64,000 bases of DNA from positions 16,843 through 80,842 of the IMG/VR virus record IMGVR_UViG_3300025870_000008. One strand, given 5' to 3'. The first letter of the stretch is position 1. Each line of letters opens with the position of its first letter. The position numbers and the translations under genes were made by a program. Below the pieces are notes generated by a model that was not told the origin of the DNA, searched no databases, and saw nothing but the letters and a program-made list of their open reading frames with translations. Source of the DNA: a virus. Shown here one piece after another: positions 57,966-64,000 of the stretch.

Positions 57966-59765
57966 ATGGCAAAATCTTTAAAAAAACAAAATAAAATATG
58001 CGTTTTCTACCCCTGCACTCAAAAAGAGTTAGAATCTGGCGGTTTATATCAATCTATTGTAAAAATAATCTCAAAAACACCGTCTGAAAAATATTCTTTT
58101 GATTTATTTTTAATATTTGATAATTTACCTGAATCCAATTCTAATTTAACTAAAATACTTGATTTAGGAAACACCTTTTATCTAAATAAGATTTACACCC
58201 ATAGTCTAAACCTTAGTGGCTCTGACAATTTATATATAAAGCATTGGGATAGTAGATCTAGTCTACCAGAAATTATACCCCCTCACGGCTTAAGCTCTGG
58301 TCCCAACAACTCTTTCTACCAAAGTTTATACTATCTTCTGTCTCACCCAAATCGCTACCAATACACCCTCTTACTAGAAACAGATATTCAGATTTTAAAA
58401 GCAAAATGGCTAGACTATATCTTAAATTTCTGTAACTCTAATGAGTTTTCTATAGCTGGCTCTAAGTATAAAGGTATTCAAAAATGGCACAGAGTATTAG
58501 ATTACAAAGATCATTTAAACGGAATAGCTATATATAATTTAAATCAAGATTTATATAAAATATTAAAATCCAGCGAAGAACATTTAATTAAATCGGTAAA
58601 AAGTGGTGTTCCATTTATTAATTTCGATATAGCTATAGATGAATGGCGAAGATCAGAAGAAGGATCTCGCTTTTTTAATAACTCGAATAAGCTTATAGAT
58701 ACAAAATTTATAACTAATGCTAGCGACCCAGAAGACGCAGGTCTAAGCATGTTTAAGGTTTTAACGCATTACCCAGATACAATAATTCTTCATCATAAAA
58801 CTAATTCTGACAACTTCTCTTTCACATCTAAAGCTAGCTTAGACACTATCGATTACTTAGATCCTAAAATAGAATTAATCAAAAAATACTCAAAACCCTC
58901 ACTCAGCAAGCTTAATATTCCTATATTTTTCCACATACCAAAAAACGCAGGTACCTTCATTGAAAGTTTAATTCTTAATTTGTTAAGACGCTATAATAGG
59001 CTTTACTTCCAGTCGGAATACCCACGCGAATTAAGAATTACCATCAAGGGGTTAGAATGTTTTAATGTATTTTTTATAGATTCAGAAAATATATTAGGTT
59101 TAGATAAAAATATTGAGCATGTAGAGTCAATTACTTATAAATGCGAAATTTCAGATGTTCCGATTGATTTATTTAATTTCATTTCGCCCTTCTCCATCAC
59201 AGTCAATAGTAATGGATTTAGGCATTTTAACACTCTTTTTAATTTCTTTGATTCGGAATTTTATTCTCTTAGACCTTTCTTGGCCTTAAGAGATCCTCTT
59301 GATAGAGCTCTATCTTTATATGAATATAACAATTCCTTTGCTTCTTCTCACGACGAAAAGCACGGCTCCATTTCTTACGACACCTTCATGGACTACACCG
59401 CCAGTATGCAGTTTGAAGATGCTTGGGTTATTAGGAACCTCCTGGATGTTAAAGACGAGCATGAAATATCCGAAGCTATTTATGAAAAATTTTTAAAATT
59501 TATATCTTATTTTAATATTGTTTTTACGGAGGACTCTGATTTTCCCAGTAAAATAGGGTCTATTTATGAAAATATATATGACGGTTTATCTCCGCACCTA
59601 ACTCCAGAATCTTGGTTTAAAGATACTCCGCTTACTAAAAACGAAAATAAAAATAAAAAATTCTCGAAAGAATCTCTACCTGAAGAGTATCTGGAAGTTT
59701 TTAATGAAAAAACTAAATTTGATTATAAATTGTATAATAGTTTAAAATCCAAGTTTTTAGATTAA
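57966..59765 (+). CDS. Glycosyltransferase-sulfotransferase fusion protein
   Basis: 599 aa. Residues about 10-250 look like a GT-A glycosyltransferase: FDLFLIFDNLP, YTLLLETDIQILKAKWLDYI with the acidic ExD, then SKYKGIQKW and a DIAIDEW acidic motif. Residues about 316-599 form a sulfotransferase domain with IFFHIPKNAGTFIESL (5'-PSB) and RPFLALRDPLDRALSLYEY (3'-PB, about 437-455). A single chain could add a sugar and sulfate it. It is the first gene of a plus-strand glycan cassette. The GT assignment is weaker than the sulfotransferase one. Confidence 0.75.
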   Translation: MAKSLKKQNKICVFYPCTQKELESGGLYQSIVKIISKTPSEKYSFDLFLIFDNLPESNSNLTKILDLGNTFYLNKIYTHSLNLSGSDNLYIKHWDSRSSLPEIIPPHGLSSGPNNSFYQSLYYLLSHPNRYQYTLLLETDIQILKAKWLDYILNFCNSNEFSIAGSKYKGIQKWHRVLDYKDHLNGIAIYNLNQDLYKILKSSEEHLIKSVKSGVPFINFDIAIDEWRRSEEGSRFFNNSNKLIDTKFITNASDPEDAGLSMFKVLTHYPDTIILHHKTNSDNFSFTSKASLDTIDYLDPKIELIKKYSKPSLSKLNIPIFFHIPKNAGTFIESLILNLLRRYNRLYFQSEYPRELRITIKGLECFNVFFIDSENILGLDKNIEHVESITYKCEISDVPIDLFNFISPFSITVNSNGFRHFNTLFNFFDSEFYSLRPFLALRDPLDRALSLYEYNNSFASSHDEKHGSISYDTFMDYTASMQFEDAWVIRNLLDVKDEHEISEAIYEKFLKFISYFNIVFTEDSDFPSKIGSIYENIYDGLSPHLTPESWFKDTPLTKNENKNKKFSKESLPEEYLEVFNEKTKFDYKLYNSLKSKFLD

Positions 59766-59777
59766 TATAATTATATT

Positions 59778-60134
59778 GTGCTTCCAGATTTTTTTTCCAA
59801 CAAGAGCTTAATTTATATACACTGCCCCTCTTTAAAGTTTTCTGACTTTAACATCTTAATGTCTCAAATTGGCAAAGTTTCATTTGAGCTTAAAAATTGT
59901 GAGTTTTTCGTGTCTCCACTAGATAAAAAAATAACTAAAAAACTATCCGAAATAAATTTTACCTTCTACAAAACAGAAGACTACAATCTCCACGATTATA
60001 ACTTTGATTACTTTATCACAACACCTCGTGATTCCAAAAATCTAAACCATAAAAATCCTAAAAAATTTTTTTTTATAAATGAATCTTCTTTTTCTTTTAA
60101 AATTTCTCCCACCTTAATTAATAGTTTTTTATGA
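59778..60134 (+). CDS. Hypothetical protein of the glycan cassette (118 aa)
   Basis: Short strands and helices rich in Phe, Asn and Lys (LIYIHCPSLKFSDFNILM, YFITTPRDSKN). It resembles the N-terminal half of a glycosyltransferase-like fold but no motif decides it. The start is a GTG; there is no ATG near. The stop overlaps the next ATG (ATGA). It may be a remnant or an accessory subunit. Confidence 0.5.
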   Translation: MLPDFFSNKSLIYIHCPSLKFSDFNILMSQIGKVSFELKNCEFFVSPLDKKITKKLSEINFTFYKTEDYNLHDYNFDYFITTPRDSKNLNHKNPKKFFFINESSFSFKISPTLINSFL

Positions 60135-60964
60135 GTCAAAAAAGTTTAAGCATAATACTTTGCTCCAAGAACGACAATTATTGCGGCAAATCAATTAAAA
60201 AATTAGAATTAATACTTAAATACATCCGTAGGTTTTCTAAACTTCTAAACTCCAAAATTCTTTTCGACGTCATCCTGGTTGACTGGGGATCTTCATTACC
60301 CTTATGCAAAAGTCCTATTTTAAATAAAGCGGATTTTAATTTCGTTAAGTTTTTGCATTTTGGTAAAGATTATTGCGACCCATTAAACGGCGACTCTGAA
60401 TACTCTCAACCCCACGCTCTAAATGAAGCAATTAATCATAGCTCCAGTAACTTTTTTTTAAAAATCGACCATGACACAATTATAGGCCCTTCTTTTTTTC
60501 ATTGGTTTGATCAAAAATTAAATTTACCTAATTTAGCTTTTTCTTGCTCAAGAAATATTAATTACAATCAACTAGAATCCATTGATAAAATTCTACTCAG
60601 TGATAATTTTCAAGATTTTAACTTAACAGAAACCCAACATTGCTTTAATAAAAAATCCAACGAAAAGTTCTTTCCGTTTTTTGGTTGTCAACGTGGTGTT
60701 TTATTTTTTTCCAAAAATGCGGCTCATATCAATAATGGTTTTAATCAAGACTTAGTTTTTCAAAATTATCAATCTATAGATTTTATAAATAGATTATTAC
60801 ACAAGTACAACATTTATAATTTAGGCTTGAAATTAAACTTTGACTTTTACCATGTAGAACATCAACATAAAGATGGATTACATAGAATATCAAATTCTTT
60901 TCTATATAAAAATAATATTTTTTCACCTCAAAATAAAAATAGAAAATTAAAAAATAAATTATAA
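60131..60964 (+). CDS. GT-A family glycosyltransferase
   Basis: 277 aa. The N-terminal strand LSIILCSKNDNY, then FDVILVDWGSSLPL, then HALNEAINHSSSNFFLKIDHDTIIGP with the DHD metal-binding motif (about residue 117) and GCQRGVLFFSK (about 193) follow the GT2-type order. It would use an NDP-sugar, possibly GDP-fucose made by the neighbouring enzymes. It is coupled to the upstream gene by ATGA and followed 12 bp later by the epimerase gene. Confidence 0.8.
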   Translation: MSQKSLSIILCSKNDNYCGKSIKKLELILKYIRRFSKLLNSKILFDVILVDWGSSLPLCKSPILNKADFNFVKFLHFGKDYCDPLNGDSEYSQPHALNEAINHSSSNFFLKIDHDTIIGPSFFHWFDQKLNLPNLAFSCSRNINYNQLESIDKILLSDNFQDFNLTETQHCFNKKSNEKFFPFFGCQRGVLFFSKNAAHINNGFNQDLVFQNYQSIDFINRLLHKYNIYNLGLKLNFDFYHVEHQHKDGLHRISNSFLYKNNIFSPQNKNRKLKNKL

Positions 60965-60976
60965 TATATATAATAT

Positions 60977-61909
60977 ATGAAAGTTTTAGTTACAGGTGGA
61001 GCTGGTTATGTAGGGTCTGTTTTAGTTGAAAAACTATTAAAAAAAGGTTTTAAAGTTTGTGTCGTTGACAATTTAATGTACGACAATGGGTTCACATTGA
61101 TCCCTCATTTTAATAATGCTAAATTTCAATTCATAAAAGGCGATGTTAGAGATAAATCTCTAATGAAAAATTTAGTTCATAATTTTGAATTTGTTATACA
61201 TCTTGCTGCTATTGTAGGTTTTCCAGCTTGCCGCAAAAACCCTCAATTAGCTAGAGAAGTAAATGTTCACTCCACCAAACATATCTCTTCTTTACTTTCC
61301 TCAGATCAGGGTGTTGTTTATGCTTCAACAGGCTCTAATTATGGAATTATAGAAAACCAAATCTGCACAGAAGAAACTCCCTTAAATCCAATTAGTTTAT
61401 ACGGCAAAACAAAGACGAAAGCTGAAGAAATTTTCCTCAACGAAAATGGAGCGGTTGCTTATCGTTTTGCTACCGCTTTTGGCCTTTCCCCTAGGATGCG
61501 TTTAGATTTATTAATTAACGACTTTGTTTACCAAGCCATCAATAACAAAACCCTTGTTATGTTTGAAAAATCATTTAAGAGAACTTTCATTCATGTTAAC
61601 GACATGGCAGATAGTATTATTTATGCTATAGAAAATTACGACAATATGAAGAACGACACTTATAACATTGGCGGGGATTTCAACAATTTCAATAAAGAAG
61701 AAATAGCATTAATGATTAAAGAAAGAGTGGATTATTACTTACACTTTGCTGAAATAGGAGAAGACGAAGATAAAAGAAATTACGAAGTTTCTTATGAAAA
61801 AATAAACAACAAAGGCTTTAAAATCAAAACATCTGTCAAGGATGGTATAAATGAATTAATTAAAGCTGTTCCAGCTTTAGATAGCAGAAGTAAATATAAA
61901 AATGTATAA
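60977..61909 (+). CDS. NAD-dependent sugar epimerase or dehydratase
   Basis: 310 aa extended short-chain dehydrogenase. NAD motif GGAGYVG at 7-13, then HLAAIVGFPACRKNP (about 75-89), STGSNYG (about 115) and the catalytic YGKTK (about 142). It changes a nucleotide sugar, but the exact substrate cannot be read from the sequence; UDP-glucose 4-epimerase-like enzymes and related dehydratases share these features. It overlaps fcl by 8 bp. Confidence 0.85.
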   Translation: MKVLVTGGAGYVGSVLVEKLLKKGFKVCVVDNLMYDNGFTLIPHFNNAKFQFIKGDVRDKSLMKNLVHNFEFVIHLAAIVGFPACRKNPQLAREVNVHSTKHISSLLSSDQGVVYASTGSNYGIIENQICTEETPLNPISLYGKTKTKAEEIFLNENGAVAYRFATAFGLSPRMRLDLLINDFVYQAINNKTLVMFEKSFKRTFIHVNDMADSIIYAIENYDNMKNDTYNIGGDFNNFNKEEIALMIKERVDYYLHFAEIGEDEDKRNYEVSYEKINNKGFKIKTSVKDGINELIKAVPALDSRSKYKNV

Positions 61910-62834
61910 AAAAATATTAATAACAGGAGGCTCGGGATTCCTTGGTCGACAAATAGTTAACGAATGTAGTCAAGAATTCGAAGTTCTTGCTCCAAGAAGC
62001 TCTGAATTCAATCTTTATGATTATGAATCTACTTCTAATTTTATTAAAGAGCATAAACCAGAAGTGGTAGTTCACTCGGCTGCTTACTACGGGGGCTTAA
62101 ATATCAATATCGAAGAACCCGCTAATCTTTTTAGAAATAACACCATAATGACAGCAAACATTTACGAAGCCGCTGCTAAAAATGGTGTTAAAAAAGTTGT
62201 GGCTGTAGGTTCTGCATGTGCTTACCCAGGGGAAGTTATCGGAGACATGAAAGAAGAAGATTTCTGGAGTGGCCCTATGCACGATTCTGTTATTGGATAT
62301 GGTTCTTCTAAAAAAATCCAACTCATTGCTCAAAAATCTTACTTCCAGCAATACGGCTTACTCGGTAACCACCTTTCTCTAACCAATTTATACGGAGAGC
62401 ACGATGTTTTTCAAATTTACAGAGCTCATGTAGTCGCCGCCTTAATTAAAAGATTTTCCGACGAAATTAATAATTCTTCTATAACAAACTGGGGTGATGG
62501 AAGTCCAGTTAGAGAATTTTTATATGTAAAAGACGCTGCAAAAGCGATCAAAATTTCTATCAATGCGGAGTCTGACCTTGAACCTATCAATATAGGAACT
62601 GGAGTAGGAACATCAATTAAAGAGCTTGCTGATCTTACAGCTAAATATATGAATTACCAAGGAGAACTAAAATGGGACACTTCTAAGCCTAACGGAGTCA
62701 TGAGAAAAGTTCTCGATGTAACCAAAATGAAGTCTAAGTTTCCTGATTTTATGCCTATTTCTTTTGAAGAAGGTTTGCGGCAAACAATTTCCTGGTATTT
62801 AAAAAACAAACAATCCGCAGATTCTAGATCATAA
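61902..62834 (+). CDS. fcl: GDP-L-fucose synthase
   Basis: 310 aa. NADP motif GGSGFLG at 9-15, HSAAYYGGLNINIE (about 57), the family-typical VAVGSACAYPG (about 101-111) and the catalytic YGSSK (about 133-137). GNHLSLTNLYGEHD (about 155) matches the substrate region. It converts GDP-4-keto-6-deoxymannose, the Gmd product, to GDP-L-fucose by epimerisation and reduction. Its partner Gmd is 42 kb away at 19008-20060. Confidence 0.85.
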   Translation: MYKKILITGGSGFLGRQIVNECSQEFEVLAPRSSEFNLYDYESTSNFIKEHKPEVVVHSAAYYGGLNINIEEPANLFRNNTIMTANIYEAAAKNGVKKVVAVGSACAYPGEVIGDMKEEDFWSGPMHDSVIGYGSSKKIQLIAQKSYFQQYGLLGNHLSLTNLYGEHDVFQIYRAHVVAALIKRFSDEINNSSITNWGDGSPVREFLYVKDAAKAIKISINAESDLEPINIGTGVGTSIKELADLTAKYMNYQGELKWDTSKPNGVMRKVLDVTKMKSKFPDFMPISFEEGLRQTISWYLKNKQSADSRS

Positions 62835-62859
62835 AAAATTTCTTTTTCATGGAGGTTTT

Positions 62860-62864
62860 GTGTA
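62860..62864 (+). promoter_or_regulatory. Late-type GTGTA box
   Basis: GTGTAAAAG, 24 bp before the ATG at 62884, preceded by TTTT. Confidence 0.4.
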
Positions 62865-62883
62865 AAAGTTTTTTACAGTCTCC

Positions 62884-64000
62884 ATGTCTAATATAAATAT
62901 ATTTTCTAGCGAACCCACAACTTTCTCTGGGAGTTTGTCTGGTTCATCTGGAACCTCTCAAACTTTAAGTTCTGAGGGGTTTTTTATTGGTAAAAACCTA
63001 ACACATTCATATACTTTTTTTGTAGAAAATTCTGGTATCTCAGATGCAGTAGTCAGAGTTTGCGTTTCTAACTTAAAAGATTTCTCTGTTTGGACTTGTA
63101 TTTACACCGAAAAAATCGACTCGGGATCCTCCAAGAGTTTTTACTTTAATGATGTTTTTAACTTTGAATACACAAAGATTGAATTTACATCCTCCTCTGG
63201 AGAATTAATTTTTAATTCGGTTCATAATCCTGTATATAAACCTAAATCGTCTGGAGATTTTCCTGTTAATTTTTATACTCCTACAGAAACTTTTAGTAGT
63301 ACCCCAACCCTTACCCCTAGCACTCCACCAACCACAACGGTTACGGAAACAACTACGATTACATCAACAGTAACCGAAACGGCTACGATCACACCAACAG
63401 TAACCGAAACGGCTACAGTTACTGAAACGGCTACAATCACACCAACAGCTACAGTTACTGAAACGGCTACAATCACACCAACAGTAACCGAAACGGCTAC
63501 GATCACACCAACAGTAACCGAAACGGCTACAGTTACTGAAACGGCTACGATCACACCAACAGCTACAGTTACTAAAACGGCTACAATCACACCAACAGTA
63601 ACCGAAACGACTACGATCACACCAACAGTAACCGAAACAGCTACTATCACACCAACTACAACGGTTACTGAAACTATTACAGCGACAGAAACTACTACAG
63701 CGACAGAAACTACTACAGCTACGGAAACTACCACGGTTACACCAACAGCTACAGTTACAGAAACAGCTACGATCACACCTACCACAACAGTTACGGTCAC
63801 CCCAACCATAACAGTTACCGAAACAGCTACGATCACACCAACAGCAACCGAAACGGCTACAGTTACTGAAACGGCTACGATCACACCAACAGCAACCGAA
63901 ACGGCTACAGTTACTGAAACGGCTACAATCACACCAACAGCAACCGAAACGGTTACGATCACACCAACAGCAACCGAAACGGCTACAGTTACTGAAACGG
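62884..64000 (+). CDS. Thr-rich repeat protein, 3' end beyond the window
   Basis: The frame is open from the ATG at 62884 to the window end, at least 372 residues. The first 135 residues form a small beta-rich domain (THSYTFFVENSG, VVRVCVSNLKDF). From about residue 138 on, it is Thr-rich repeats of the type TETATITPTVTETATVTET. Thr-rich linkers of this type are usually extended and may be O-glycosylated; it lies right after the sugar genes, so it may be their substrate (inference). Its C-terminus is unknown. A Val-rich minus-strand frame over the repeats is its shadow. Confidence 0.75.
   Translation, partial: MSNINIFSSEPTTFSGSLSGSSGTSQTLSSEGFFIGKNLTHSYTFFVENSGISDAVVRVCVSNLKDFSVWTCIYTEKIDSGSSKSFYFNDVFNFEYTKIEFTSSSGELIFNSVHNPVYKPKSSGDFPVNFYTPTETFSSTPTLTPSTPPTTTVTETTTITSTVTETATITPTVTETATVTETATITPTATVTETATITPTVTETATITPTVTETATVTETATITPTATVTKTATITPTVTETTTITPTVTETATITPTTTVTETITATETTTATETTTATETTTVTPTATVTETATITPTTTVTVTPTITVTETATITPTATETATVTETATITPTATETATVTETATITPTATETVTITPTATETATVTET
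63300..64000 (+). repeat. Thr/Pro/Glu-coding repeat tract running off the window
   Basis: About 700 bp built from blocks such as ACGGCTACGATCACACCAAC and ACAGTTACTGAAACGGCT in changing order, all in frame. It is the longest of four such tracts in the window and reaches the last base, so its full length is unknown. Confidence 0.9.

Noticed and set aside
63273-63962. 229-residue Val-rich minus-strand frame
   Set aside because: Antisense of the Thr-rich plus-strand gene that starts at 62884; the plus frame has a start, upstream box and a globular N-terminal domain.

Overview
The window is a 64 kb piece of a lytic tailed dsDNA bacteriophage genome (Caudoviricetes), AT-rich and densely packed. 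It has the hallmark set of large terminase, portal, protease-scaffold, HK97-type capsid, major tail protein and a 2,798-residue tape measure. No sheath gene was recognised, so a very long non-contractile tail is the simplest reading. Marine origin is suggested by PhoH, the GDP-fucose genes, phage NrdA and the Thr/Pro/Glu and DxxGxCGG repeats, but nothing identifies the host. No tRNA, integrase, CRISPR array or insertion sequence was seen.

Region 1 (1-5.6 kb) is an early-type accessory region of about twenty very small genes on both strands, many under 60 codons. Nearly every transcription unit begins with a TTGACA-like box, a 17 bp spacer and an xAxxxT box placed 5-8 bp before the ATG, so the mRNAs should be leaderless. 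Second genes in these units instead use Shine-Dalgarno sequences or start/stop overlap. Six copies of a 71-76 bp palindromic element with a GC-rich core lie between the genes, mostly at 3' ends.

Region 2 (5.8-29 kb, + strand) runs from a large Cys-rich protein with a cupredoxin-like C-terminus, through PhoH, a membrane-anchored subtilisin, a zinc ribbon, a sigma-like protein, a probable small terminase, an ERCC4-type nuclease and TerL. It continues with portal, a basic virion-type protein, Gmd (GDP-mannose dehydratase, inside the head operon), protease-scaffold, decoration protein, capsid, connectors and tail tube. Region 3 (29-50 kb) is the tail module: a sulfotransferase, two chaperone-like genes, the tape measure with repeated GxxPNF motifs and nuclease-like inserts, and large tip proteins.

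Region 4 (50-58 kb) carries a minus-strand replication and expression cluster (recombination-like protein, SSB, a second sigma factor, dNMP kinase) and a plus-strand NrdA. Region 5 (58-64 kb) is a glycan cassette: a glycosyltransferase-sulfotransferase fusion, a GT-A enzyme, an epimerase, GDP-fucose synthase and the start of a Thr-rich protein cut by the window end. Together with Gmd and the tail-module sulfotransferase, the phage could make GDP-fucose and build sulfated glycans, possibly on its own Thr-rich virion linkers. Late-type units from 8.8 kb onward share a GTGTA box 14-35 bp before the start codon, a candidate target for the phage sigma factors.
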